From: an uncultured Prevotella sp.
GTDB lineage: Bacteria > Bacteroidota > Bacteroidia > Bacteroidales > Bacteroidaceae
DNA length: 64,000 bases
NCBI GenBank assembly: GCA_944319915.1
Contig: CALUEY010000031.1
Location: 62,001 to 126,000, forward strand
Direction of reading: 5' to 3'
Position 1 is the first letter of the stretch. Every line of letters starts with the position of its first letter. Positions 16,628 through 24,580 of the stretch are shown here, in pieces. The notes under the pieces are model-generated. The model worked only from the letters and a program-made list of their open reading frames with translations. It searched no databases and was not told where the DNA came from. A program made the position numbers and the translations under genes.

Positions 16628-17722
16628 TCAGGGCTTCTTTTCGCCCATTCCATCGGGCAGGACACACTCCACGCAGCCCCTCTGCTGGGCAGCGTCGCCG
16701 CCCATGAAGCCGCCCGGCGTGGTGCCGGTGTACTTGCGGAAGGCGCGGTGGAACGTGGAGAGCGAGTTGAAGCCGCTCTGCCTCGCCACATAGTCGAAGG
16801 CGTACTCAGGATGCTCCCGCATCATGGGTATGCTTTTCTTGTTTATGCGCAGCGAGTTTACGTAGTCATAGAAGGTGGTGTTCTTCACGTTGTTGAAGTA
16901 CTGGCTGATGTACGTCCTGTTGGTGCCGAGCCTCTTGGCCAGCTGCGCCAGCGAGAGCTTAGGGTCCAGGTAGAGGGCCTCGCCCTCAACGACGCTCTCC
17001 AGCAGCCCCGCAAAGTGGTAGTCGCGCAGGTCGGTCCCGACGGCCTCGGCCTCGTAGGCATCGTCAGGCTCGGGCGTCACGGGCTGCAGGTCTTCGCAAT
17101 AGTGGAGCACGAGCTGCCAGAAGGCAATGCCCGCCAGGTAGATGATGGAGTCGAGCACGGGGTGGCGCACCACGGTGATCACCACCCAGAAAAGCATGTA
17201 GGCAAAGCCCGCCACGTAGATCTTGCGCAGCCACGATATGTCCATGTGCTCTATGTCGGAGTAGTTGCGGTACAGGTAAGAGGTGTACGCCTCGGCCTTT
17301 GCGTAGCCTATGCGCAGGACCGTGGCCCCGAAGAAGGCAAGGAAGGCAAGATAGGCCGTGGCCATGGCGTGGCCGGGCCAGGCGGCGTAGGCGGCGGTGA
17401 AGGCCATGAAGGGCAGCGCCAGCAGGGCCACGCGCCGCCACGTCACCCACCCCGGCATGGTAAGCTCAAAGAGGAGGCAGGCCAGGGTTACGGAGCTCCA
17501 GCCGTCGGCCATCTGTATGAGGTCGAGCAGGGCCGGCGTGTAGCTGCCCGGCATGAGCGACACGAGATCCTTGGCCGTGGCCAGCGCCCAGTAGGCGAAG
17601 ATGGCGCCGAGCAGCACGCGCAGCCTCGTGCGCCCCCGTGGCGAGAGCAGCCGGCAGGCGCTAAGGGCGAAGTAGGCCGTGGAGGCTCCGTTGAAGAACG
17701 ATGTGAGGCTCATCATTGGCAT
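16628..17722 (-). CDS. AraC-family transcriptional regulator with N-terminal membrane domain
   Basis: 364 aa. The N-terminal two thirds contain about six to seven hydrophobic segments. The C-terminal AraC/XylS double helix-turn-helix (about residues 250-350) shows LAKRLGTNRTYISQYFNN and VARQSGFNSLSTFHRAFRKY followed by TGTTPGGF. It is probably an inner-membrane sensor that binds DNA directly. The start is set at 17722 (MPMMSLTSF) rather than at the ATG at 17761, because a minus-strand -7 box TACCTTTG (17749-17756) overlaps that upstream codon. The target genes are unknown. Confidence 0.87.
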   Translation of the reverse strand: MPMMSLTSFFNGASTAYFALSACRLLSPRGRTRLRVLLGAIFAYWALATAKDLVSLMPGSYTPALLDLIQMADGWSSVTLACLLFELTMPGWVTWRRVALLALPFMAFTAAYAAWPGHAMATAYLAFLAFFGATVLRIGYAKAEAYTSYLYRNYSDIEHMDISWLRKIYVAGFAYMLFWVVITVVRHPVLDSIIYLAGIAFWQLVLHYCEDLQPVTPEPDDAYEAEAVGTDLRDYHFAGLLESVVEGEALYLDPKLSLAQLAKRLGTNRTYISQYFNNVKNTTFYDYVNSLRINKKSIPMMREHPEYAFDYVARQSGFNSLSTFHRAFRKYTGTTPGGFMGGDAAQQRGCVECVLPDGMGEKKP

Positions 17723-17748
17723 GGCAATCAGTTTTTTTAACCTTGCAA

Positions 17749-17756
17749 CAAAGGTA
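17749..17756 (-). promoter_or_regulatory. Promoter -7 box TACCTTTG of the AraC-type gene
   Basis: Minus-strand TACCTTTG lies 26 nt before the chosen start and inside the alternative longer frame. Confidence 0.7.
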
Positions 17757-17880
17757 CACAAAATTTGCCATTCTTACGTCCTTTCCACAAGAAAACGTCC
17801 GCGCCATGCGGCAAACGTGCAAAAAAAGCACCCTGCCGAAGGCCGGGCCGGGCGCGGCGGGCAGGCCGCGCAAGAATGAA

Positions 17881-17912
17881 GAGGCCGCCGGGGGATGTTC
17901 CCCGGCGGCCTC
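17881..17912. terminator. Hairpin downstream of the DUF4252 gene
   Basis: Perfect 13-bp stem GAGGCCGCCGGGG/CCCCGGCGGCCTC with loop GATGTT. It ends the minus-strand sigma operon, but the following T-tract is weak. Confidence 0.65.
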
Positions 17913-17981
17913 GCTTCTGTGTTAGTATGCAATGAAAAATTTGAGAGAATCGAAACTTCACAGTTTCTTTTTTTGTTTTAA

Positions 17982-18536
17982 CTAAACATGATTATTATAT
18001 GAGAAAGCATAGAAATGTCGTTTGCTGGCCCTCTTGGCCGTGCGCCCGGCGAAGCTCTCCATGAGGCTCCTCACGAAGTCGGCGTCGATGTCGCCCGTGA
18101 GGTTTACTATGACGAGGCTGCCGGCCTTGGTGTCAGTGTGGAGCATCACCAGCTCCACGGTGTCGCCGCTCGACGTGCGGCGCACGTAGAACGTGCCTCG
18201 CGAGTGGGCGTTGCGGTAGTCTTGCGCGTGGCTGAAGCGCTGCGGGTTGTCCTTTAGCAGGCTCTCGGCTCGGCGGTAATAGTCATCGCCGCGCACGCTT
18301 GCCGTCACGATGCGCGCGCTCTTCAGCTTCTCTATGGCCTCTGCCATGGCCCCGTCGCGCGCCGCGCCTGGGTGCTTGGTGAGCTGCTCCATCATCTTGG
18401 GGCTTATGGTTACGCAGTGCACGGCGGTATCCTCGGTGCAGAGCTGCATGAACTTCGACGCGAAGTCGAGCGTGGTCTGCGCCACGGCGGCCACGGCCGT
18501 GGCCGCCAGCGCGAGCAAGCACAGCAGCCGCCTCAT
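17982..18536 (-). CDS. DUF4252 domain-containing exported protein
   Basis: 184 aa with a signal peptide (cleavage after about residue 19, AVAQ). It matches DUF4252: an N-terminal helix around FASKFMQLC, then ISPKMMEQL and a C-terminal SLVIVNLTGDIDADFVRSL strand-turn-helix. The family has no known biochemical function. It regularly follows an ECF sigma factor and a small membrane protein in Bacteroidales, as here. The start overlaps the stop of the upstream gene by 4 nt, so translation is probably coupled. Confidence 0.85.
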   Translation of the reverse strand: MRRLLCLLALAATAVAAVAQTTLDFASKFMQLCTEDTAVHCVTISPKMMEQLTKHPGAARDGAMAEAIEKLKSARIVTASVRGDDYYRRAESLLKDNPQRFSHAQDYRNAHSRGTFYVRRTSSGDTVELVMLHTDTKAGSLVIVNLTGDIDADFVRSLMESFAGRTAKRASKRHFYAFSYNNHV

Positions 18537-19063
18537 AGCCCCGGGCCTTGCTTGCCGCCGCCCTGCGGGGCCTGCGCCGCGGCGGTGTCGGCCGCGGCGG
18601 CGCTGCTTATGCCCTCGGAGACGAGCTGCAGGGCGCTCTCCACCTCGTCGTATGCCACGGCGGGGTCGGTGTAAGTGTCCTTGTAGCCGGCGTAGTTTAT
18701 GTCATCGGTGGCCTTGCTGCCGCCTCCTGCCGAGAAGCGGGCGGCGTTGCCTATGGTAACCACGATGGCCACCACGGCCGCGGCCTTGAAGAGCGGCATG
18801 AGCCTGCTGCGCATCGTGACGGTGCGCGCCCTGACGGGAGCTGGCCGCTGCTCGGTCATCGCCAGTATCCTGGAGTCAAAGTCGTCGCCCAGCGCCTGCC
18901 TCCGCTGCTCGGCCCGGCTGTAGCGGAACAGCGGCGCGAAGGGGCGGAGGTGCTGCGGAACGCCGCCCTGGCTGAAGAAGGCGCGCAGTATCTCCTCCTC
19001 TGCGAGTGAGGTTTCGCACCGCCAGTAGCGCTCCATGAGCTGCTCGATATACTTATAGTCCAT
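18533..19063 (-). CDS. Small single-pass membrane protein, probable anti-sigma partner
   Basis: 176 aa with one membrane segment at about residues 92-110. The cytosolic N-terminus starts MDYKYIEQLMERYWRCETSL with a Trp/Cys-containing helix seen in Bacteroidetes proteins encoded after ECF sigma factors. The C-terminal periplasmic part is Ala-rich and low in complexity. It overlaps the sigma gene by 11 nt and the DUF4252 gene by 4 nt. An anti-sigma role is inferred from topology and position; no zinc-binding HxxxCxxC motif is visible. Confidence 0.75.
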   Translation of the reverse strand: MDYKYIEQLMERYWRCETSLAEEEILRAFFSQGGVPQHLRPFAPLFRYSRAEQRRQALGDDFDSRILAMTEQRPAPVRARTVTMRSRLMPLFKAAAVVAIVVTIGNAARFSAGGGSKATDDINYAGYKDTYTDPAVAYDEVESALQLVSEGISSAAAADTAAAQAPQGGGKQGPGL

Positions 19064-19574
19064 ATTTCTCTGTTTGGATGTATCGTTGTCTTATTGCCTG
19101 CCGCGCTCGGAAGAGGTTCACCTTCACCTGCTCCTGGCTCACGCCCATCACGTCGGCTATTTCCTTGTAGCTCTTGCCCTCGATGTCGCGCAGCTGCATC
19201 ACGCTGCGCTGCTTCTCGGGCAGGGTGTCCATCAGCCTCCTCACTATGGCCATGGTGTCGCTGAGCACCATGGCCCGCTCGGGGTCGGCGGAGAATGAGT
19301 CGTCGGCGGGTTCGGCCCCGGGCTGCCCCGCAAGGCTCTCGCTGCGGTTGCCCGCCCGCTTGGCCTTGTCGAGCGCGAGGTGGCGGCACACGGTGAGGCA
19401 GTAGGCCTCTACCGACTCCAGCGCGCCCCATTCGGCCCGCCTGTTCCACACCTTTATCATCGTTTCCTGCACAACGTCCTCGGCCTCCGCCTCATTGAGA
19501 GTGATGCGGAGGGCGAGCCTGAAGAGTTCGTTCTTCAACGGCAGCACGTCGTTCCGGAAGCTCACGGTTTTCAT
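19053..19574 (-). CDS. ECF-type RNA polymerase sigma factor
   Basis: 173 aa, normal for an ECF sigma factor. Region 2 (about 10-75) has RLALRITLNEAEAEDVVQET and MIKVWNRRAEW. Region 4 (about 115-165) has LPEKQRSVMQLRDIEGKSYK and EIADVMGVSQEQVKVNLFRA. It redirects RNA polymerase to a stress or envelope regulon. It heads an overlapping three-gene operon with the membrane protein and DUF4252. No TonB receptor or FecR lies next to it, so it is not of the FecI iron or SusC type. No clear TAnnTTTG lies upstream, as expected if it uses its own promoter. Confidence 0.95.
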   Translation of the reverse strand: MKTVSFRNDVLPLKNELFRLALRITLNEAEAEDVVQETMIKVWNRRAEWGALESVEAYCLTVCRHLALDKAKRAGNRSESLAGQPGAEPADDSFSADPERAMVLSDTMAIVRRLMDTLPEKQRSVMQLRDIEGKSYKEIADVMGVSQEQVKVNLFRARQAIRQRYIQTEKYGL

Positions 19575-19740
19575 CCTCTCTACCCTTAAGACGACCCAGG
19601 GGCCCGAATGTTACACCACCGGGCCACTTTTTTTTCGTCCGGCTGTCTCTATTCCCGCTTTTCCCGCAAGCGGGGCTCCCGCCAAGCGGCATTTTCATGC
19701 AGCTTGCACCCACGCGGGCCACCACGCTGACTCCAACGTT

Positions 19741-19861
19741 CTGGCGGGTTTTCAACCCGCCAGCATCCGTGGCCGGGTCTGCGACCCGGGGAAGCCACCA
19801 TAACAAGCCATGCGCGGGTTGAAAACCCGCACCAAGATGCTGGCGGGTCTCAGACCCGCCA
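19741..19861. repeat. Cluster of GGGT/ACCC hairpins
   Basis: Four perfect short hairpins in 120 bp: CTGGCGGGTT-TTC-AACCCGCCAG (19741-19763), CCGGGTC-TGC-GACCCGG, GCGGGTT-GAA-AACCCGC (19814-19830) and TGGCGGGTCT-C-AGACCCGCCA (19841-19861). Related hairpins and linker text recur at 36885-37129. Confidence 0.85.
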
Positions 19862-20019
19862 GAACGTGGGAGCATAAGTGGATGCAAGTGGAGATAACCA
19901 CAAAGATAACTTCAAAGATGCCACACGATGACTTGCACAATACACCATAGCCACACCCGCCAGAACGTTGGAACCGCAACCACCACCGCCAAGCCACGCA
20001 TTTGTAATATCGCCAAGCC

Positions 20020-20235
20020 CCGGCCCTCTGTAATGATATTTCGCCCGCGCCGCCCTCTCCCGCCCCCACCTTGCCATCGGCCTGAGGGCCAGCCACTTGC
20101 GGAAGGCGGCCGTCCGGCACCGCGAAACGGGCCGTCCGGGGCGGCGAAAGAGGCCGTTTGGGGCTGCCAAACGGCCTCTCCCGCGGGGCCAAGCGAGGGA
20201 GGGCGTATGGCCAGGGCGGCATTTGTAAACCATTT
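20020..20235. repeat. Composite intergenic repeat B (22-bp phased palindromes)
   Basis: GGCC centres at 20108, 20130, 20152 and 20173 (spacing 22, 22, 21). Ends read CTGTAATGATATTTCGCCCG and GGCATTTGTAAACC, so the whole element is an inverted counterpart of the one at 2780-2981, including the CTGAGGGCCAG segment at about 20082. It lies between the sigma operon and tRNA-Arg. The remainder of 19575-20380 shows no gene. Confidence 0.75.
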
Positions 20236-20380
20236 TCCGGGCGGCTGCAATTTGCCGCAACCGGGCCGGCCCAACCGCCTCAGCCCTACCGGTTCACCCG
20301 CCTCAGCCATGATGGGATGGCAATGGGGAGCGCCCAAAGACAACTTTTTTGCCTCACAAGCGAAATTTTTCGCAAAAACA

Positions 20381-20412
20381 TTTGGTGGTTAAAGAAAAAC
20401 TCCGTACCTTTG
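20381..20412 (+). promoter_or_regulatory. tRNA-Arg promoter (-33 TTTG, -7 TACCTTTG)
   Basis: TTTG at 20381-20384 and TACCTTTG at 20405-20412, 20 bp apart, about 30 nt before the mature tRNA. Confidence 0.85.
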
Positions 20413-20449
20413 CACCGCAATTCAGAGATGAACGGCAAACAACAATGTT

Positions 20450-20523
20450 GGCTCCGTAGCTCAACTGAATAGAGCATCTGACTACGGATCAGAAGGTTAC
20501 GGGTTTGAATCCCATCGGAGTCA
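20450..20523 (+). tRNA. tRNA-Arg (anticodon ACG)
   Basis: 74-nt cloverleaf. The acceptor stem GGCTCCG/CGGAGTC has a G-U second pair and is followed by discriminator A. The D-arm contains TAGCTCAACTGAATAGAGCA. The anticodon stem TCTGA/TCAGA encloses loop CTACGGA, so the anticodon is ACG. The T-arm has GGGTTTGAATCCC. CCA is not encoded. It would read the abundant CGC/CGT codons after A-to-I editing. Confidence 0.97.
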
Positions 20524-20531
20524 CAACAGCC

Positions 20532-20568
20532 AAGAGAGTTCGCAACTATCTGCGGACTCTCTTTTTTT
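20532..20568 (+). terminator. Rho-independent terminator of tRNA-Arg
   Basis: Stem AGAGAGTTCGCA/TGCGGACTCTCT followed by a run of seven T. Confidence 0.92.
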
Positions 20569-20738
20569 GTGCAGCATGGCCTGCCTCCCCGCGCGCCCCC
20601 GCCCGCCAGCGCGGCAGGCCGGGGCGGCGGGGAGGGATGATTGCCAGGCCCGGCCTTGCGCATCAATGGACAAGCCACAATCGGTGGCCAGGGTGCCAAT
20701 AACACATATAACATAGCATATAGTACGGATTTGTTTCG

Positions 20739-20746
20739 TATATTTG
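20739..20746 (+). promoter_or_regulatory. Promoter -7 box TATATTTG of the DUF4251 gene
   Basis: TATATTTG 64 nt before the chosen start at 20811. Confidence 0.7.
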
Positions 20747-20810
20747 CACCGTAGGATACGCCGCGGCGCATGGCCCGGCCATGGCGCGGCATGACAAAAA
20801 ATCCAATGGC

Positions 20811-21314
20811 ATGGAAAGAAAAGGTTTAAAGCGTTTTTACATGACTCTGGGGATGGCGGCTGCCGCTGCCCTTGGGGCCGCCCTCACGACGGCCTGCGCC
20901 CCAGGGCGCGATGCGGCGGGCGCAGGGCCCACCGCGCAGACAGAGGCCCAGGCCGCACCCGGCAACCTGCGCATAGCCGTAGGCCTGGCCGTTACCCGCC
21001 GTGGCGACACCGTGCCGCTGTCGGCCGACTTCAGCCTTGAGCTTAGGGGCGACAGCGTGGTGGCGCGGCTGCCTTACTTCGGGCGGGCTTACGCGGCCAC
21101 GCTCGGCGATGGCAGTCCGCTGTGCTTTGCCGCCCGCGTGGCGGGCTTCGCTTCGGGGCGCGCCGCCGACGGCAGCACCGAGATGGAGTTTGAGGCGCGC
21201 ACGAGGGAGGACTTGTTCCGCTTCCGCCTGCGCCTTTACGCCGACGGGCGGGCCACGGTAGACGTTTTCCCACAGCGGCGCGACCGCATCGGCTTCGAGG
21301 GCGAGGTGGAGTGA
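20811..21314 (+). CDS. DUF4251 domain lipoprotein
   Basis: 167 aa. Lipoprotein signal with lipobox LTTAC-APG. The mature domain fits DUF4251: a charged SLELRGDSVVARLPYFGRAY block, then ATLGDGSPLCF, MEFEARTREDLFRFRLRLY and ending RRDRIGFEGEVE. The family is restricted to Bacteroidetes and its function is unknown. The start at 20811 (MERKGLKRF) gives a compact signal; an ATG at 20781 in the same frame is possible. Confidence 0.82.
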   Translation: MERKGLKRFYMTLGMAAAAALGAALTTACAPGRDAAGAGPTAQTEAQAAPGNLRIAVGLAVTRRGDTVPLSADFSLELRGDSVVARLPYFGRAYAATLGDGSPLCFAARVAGFASGRAADGSTEMEFEARTREDLFRFRLRLYADGRATVDVFPQRRDRIGFEGEVE

Positions 21315-21368
21315 GCCCTCCGCCCTCGCCAGCCCCCAACCCGCAGGCAGCCTCGGGGCAAACAAAAA

Positions 21369-21398
21369 GCGCCCGCCCTATTCACATAGGGCGGACGC
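21369..21398 (-). terminator. Terminator of secDF
   Basis: Stem GCGCCCGCCCTAT/ATAGGGCGGACGC with one mismatch and a T-tract on the minus strand just past the secDF stop. Confidence 0.82.
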
Positions 21399-21446
21399 CG
21401 CAGTTATATATAAATCGTATTAGTTATCCGTGCAGTTGCCTCTGGC

Positions 21447-24400
21447 TCATGCCTGGGCGGCAGGCTCGCCGGCGTTGCGCAGCTTCTTGCCCATGGTGAA
21501 GTAGGCCACGGGGGCTGCGATGAAAATCGACGAGAACGTACCGAAGACGATTCCGAGGATCATTGCCAGCGAGAAGCTGCGGATGCTCTCGCCACCGAAG
21601 AAGATGATGATGAGCAGCACGAGCAGCGTGGCCGAACCGGTGTTGATGGTTCGGGCCAGCGTCTGGTTGAGCGAGTCGTTGAACAATGCCCAGAGGTTGC
21701 GCTTGGTGTACAGGTGCATGTTCTCGCGTATGCGGTCGAACACCACCACCTTGTCGTTGATGGAGTAACCGATTACGGTGAGGATGGCTCCTATGAACGT
21801 CTGGTCTATCTCCATCGACATGGGCAGCACGCCCCAGAGCAGCGAGTAGACGCCGAGCACGAAGAGCGTGTCGAGGGCCAGAGCCACCGTGGACCCGAGC
21901 GAGAAGGCCACGTTGCGGAAGCGCAGCAGGATGTAGAGGAAGATGGCTATGATGGCTATCACCACGCTGACGATGGCCCCGTAGGTGATGTCCTTGGCTA
22001 CGGCCGGCCCCACCTTGGAGCTGCTGATGATGGAGCCACCGGCGCGCACGTCGGGGTTCTTGAAGGCGTCTACGTCCTTCTGGGTCACCAGGCCGGCGGC
22101 GTGGAGCTTCTGGTAGAGTATGTTCTCAATCTCATTGTCCACGTCGGGGCTGTTCGACTCTATCTTGTAGTTGGTGGTCACGCGGATGGTGTGCTTGTCG
22201 GTGCCGAGGGCTATGGCGCTGCACGTGGCCTCGCCGAAGGCTCCCTGGAGCACCTCGCGCACGCTCTCCGGCTCAACGGGCTGCTCGAACTGCAGCACGT
22301 AGTTGCGTCCGCCGGTGAAGTCGATGCCCTCGCTGAAGCCGCGCACGGCGAAGCTGCCGATGAACACGAGCGAGATGATGCCCCATGTGGCGAACGAGGC
22401 CTTGTACTTGCCCATGAAGTTGATATTCGTGTCCTTGAGCATGTTGCGCGATATGGCGGTGGTGAAGGTCAGGTTGAGCCACTTGTCACGCTTGAGCTGG
22501 TGGTCGTACACCATGCGGGTCATGTATACGGCCGTGAAGAACGAGCAGCACAGGCCGATGATGAACGTGGTGGCGAAGCCGCGGATGGGGCCTGTGCCGA
22601 ACACGAAGAGGATTACGCCGGTGATGATTGACGTGAGGTTGGAGTCGAAGATGGCCGAGAAGGCGTTGGTGTAGCCCCGGTTGATGGCTTCCTTCACGTT
22701 TACGCCGCTGGCCAGCTCCTCCTTGGCGCGCTCATGTATGAGCACGTTGGCATCGACGGCCATTCCCAGCGAGAGCAGCAGTCCGGCTATGCCGGGCATG
22801 GTGAGCACCGACTGGAACGAGGTCATGATGCCGAGGGTGAAGAAGAGGTTGAACAGCAAGGCCATGTTGGCCACCATTCCCGGGATGAAGTTGTAGAGCA
22901 CTATGAGGTATGCCATCAGCACTATGAAGGCGATGACGAACGAGACGAAGCCCTGCTGTATCGACTCCATGCCGAGCGACGGGCCTACCACCTCCTCCTG
23001 CACGATGCGGGTGGGGGCGGGCATCTTGCCCGAGTTGAGCGTGTTGGCCAGGTCCTTGGTCTCCTCGATGGTGAAGTTTCCGGTTATCTCGCTGTTGCCG
23101 CCGGATATCTCGCTGTTCACGCGGGGCGCGCTGTAAACGGTGTTGTCGAGCACTATGGCCACGGCGCGGCCAATGTTGGCCTTGGTGAGCTGGGCCCAGC
23201 GGCGTGCGCCGTCGCTGTTCATCTGCATGGTAACGCAGGGGTGGCCCATCTGGTCGAAGCCGTCGCGGGCGTTGGTTATCACGTTGCCCTCAAGCGGGGC
23301 GTTGCCCGAAGGCTCGGTCACCTTGATGGCGTGGAGCTCGTAGATGGTGGCGGTCTTGTCGAACTCAACCGCCTTTGCGCTCCACACGAGCTTCAGGTCG
23401 GCGGGCAGCACCTGGCGCGCCACGTCGGAGTAGATTATCTTGTTCACCTCGGCGGTGTCGCGCGAAGAGGCGTAGCCCACCACGCTGAGGCCCTGGCCCT
23501 GCACCGGCTGGAACACGGAGAAGAGCGGGTTCTGCCTGCGCAGCCGCTCGGCCTCGGCCGAGGCGTCCTTCGTGCCGGCTGCCTTGGAGCCTCCCTTGGC
23601 TGCCAGCGCAGCCGCGAGCGAGGTCTTGGCGGTGTCGGCCTTGGCGGCACCGGCGGCGCCCGCAGCCTTGGCCGTGTCGGCGGGGGCTGCCTCGGCGGCA
23701 GTGGCTGTGGTGTCGAGCGCGGCATAGCGCTGGTTGAGCTGTGCCAGCGCAGGCACTATCTCCTGGCTGTTGTAGGTCTCCCAGAACTCGAGGTTGGCGC
23801 TTCCCTGCAGGAGCTTGCGCACTCGCTCGGGCTCCTTTATGCCCGGCATCTCTACCATGATGCGGCCTGTCTGGCCCTCCATCTTCTGGATGTTGGGCTG
23901 CACCACGCCGAACTTGTCGATGCGGTTGCGCACCACGTTGAACGAGTTGTCAACGGCCGACTGCACCTCGGCGCGCAGAGCGCGCTCCACTTCGGCGTCG
24001 GTGCTCTGCGTGCTCACCTTGCCCTTCATCTGCTGCGTGGCGAACACCTCGGCCAGGCGGTGGCCCGGCGCGTTCTTGTGGTAGCTCTTCACGAAGAGCG
24101 ACACGAAGTCTTCCTGGCTGGTTTCCTCCTCGCGCTTGGCCTCTTCCATGGCTTTCACGAAGGCGTGGTCGGTCTTGTGGTCGGCCAGCACGGAGATGAC
24201 GTCGGGCACAGACACCTCAAGCACCACGTTCATACCGCCCTTGAGGTCGAGTCCCAGGCCGATTTCCATCTCGCGGCACTGCTTCAGCGAGTAGATGCCG
24301 AGATACACTTTCTCGTTCATGATCGAGTCGAGGTACTCTTGCCCCGCCTCTTCGCCCATGGCCGCCGCCTTGCTTTCGTAGTGGCTGGTGACGAAGGAGA

Positions 24401-24470
24401 AGGAGAGGTAGAATATGCACACGAGCACGAGCAGAAGTGTGACAAACTTTACAATTCCTTTGTTTTGCAT
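21447..24470 (-). CDS. secDF: SecDF protein-export fusion protein
   Basis: 1007 aa fusion of SecD (about 1-650) and SecF (about 690-1000). The proton-driven RND-type accessory pulls secreted proteins out of SecYEG on the periplasmic side. It has a first TM at residues 8-28, then the P1 domain with GLDLKGGMNVVLEV. SecD TM4 carries the block LLLSLGMAVDANVLIHERAKEE with the conserved Asp-Ala-Asn; the SecF half has GFSEGIDFTGGRNYVLQFEQ and the matching TVIGYSINDKVVVFDRIREN. An Ala/Lys/Thr-rich insert of about 60 residues (about 250-310) interrupts P1. A -7 box on the minus strand is at 24526-24533. Confidence 0.97.
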   Translation of the reverse strand: MQNKGIVKFVTLLLVLVCIFYLSFSFVTSHYESKAAAMGEEAGQEYLDSIMNEKVYLGIYSLKQCREMEIGLGLDLKGGMNVVLEVSVPDVISVLADHKTDHAFVKAMEEAKREEETSQEDFVSLFVKSYHKNAPGHRLAEVFATQQMKGKVSTQSTDAEVERALRAEVQSAVDNSFNVVRNRIDKFGVVQPNIQKMEGQTGRIMVEMPGIKEPERVRKLLQGSANLEFWETYNSQEIVPALAQLNQRYAALDTTATAAEAAPADTAKAAGAAGAAKADTAKTSLAAALAAKGGSKAAGTKDASAEAERLRRQNPLFSVFQPVQGQGLSVVGYASSRDTAEVNKIIYSDVARQVLPADLKLVWSAKAVEFDKTATIYELHAIKVTEPSGNAPLEGNVITNARDGFDQMGHPCVTMQMNSDGARRWAQLTKANIGRAVAIVLDNTVYSAPRVNSEISGGNSEITGNFTIEETKDLANTLNSGKMPAPTRIVQEEVVGPSLGMESIQQGFVSFVIAFIVLMAYLIVLYNFIPGMVANMALLFNLFFTLGIMTSFQSVLTMPGIAGLLLSLGMAVDANVLIHERAKEELASGVNVKEAINRGYTNAFSAIFDSNLTSIITGVILFVFGTGPIRGFATTFIIGLCCSFFTAVYMTRMVYDHQLKRDKWLNLTFTTAISRNMLKDTNINFMGKYKASFATWGIISLVFIGSFAVRGFSEGIDFTGGRNYVLQFEQPVEPESVREVLQGAFGEATCSAIALGTDKHTIRVTTNYKIESNSPDVDNEIENILYQKLHAAGLVTQKDVDAFKNPDVRAGGSIISSSKVGPAVAKDITYGAIVSVVIAIIAIFLYILLRFRNVAFSLGSTVALALDTLFVLGVYSLLWGVLPMSMEIDQTFIGAILTVIGYSINDKVVVFDRIRENMHLYTKRNLWALFNDSLNQTLARTINTGSATLLVLLIIIFFGGESIRSFSLAMILGIVFGTFSSIFIAAPVAYFTMGKKLRNAGEPAAQA

Positions 24471-24525
24471 TTCGTTGTTATGTTATTTTTAATTATTGTT
24501 TCGTGTAGTAGCCATTTTTAGCTTG

Positions 24526-24533
24526 CAAATATA
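24526..24533 (-). promoter_or_regulatory. secDF promoter -7 box TATATTTG
   Basis: Minus-strand TATATTTG, 56 nt before the secDF start. Confidence 0.72.
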
Positions 24534-24580
24534 GCATTTTTTTTACATTGTTGAAAATTTATCGCCATTTTTCGCGCCAT

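Noticed and set aside
22734-24521. 595-codon open frame opposite secDF
   Set aside because: Antisense to a certain gene, with no domain, Val/His/Gly-rich composition typical of the complement of GC-rich codons, and no promoter.
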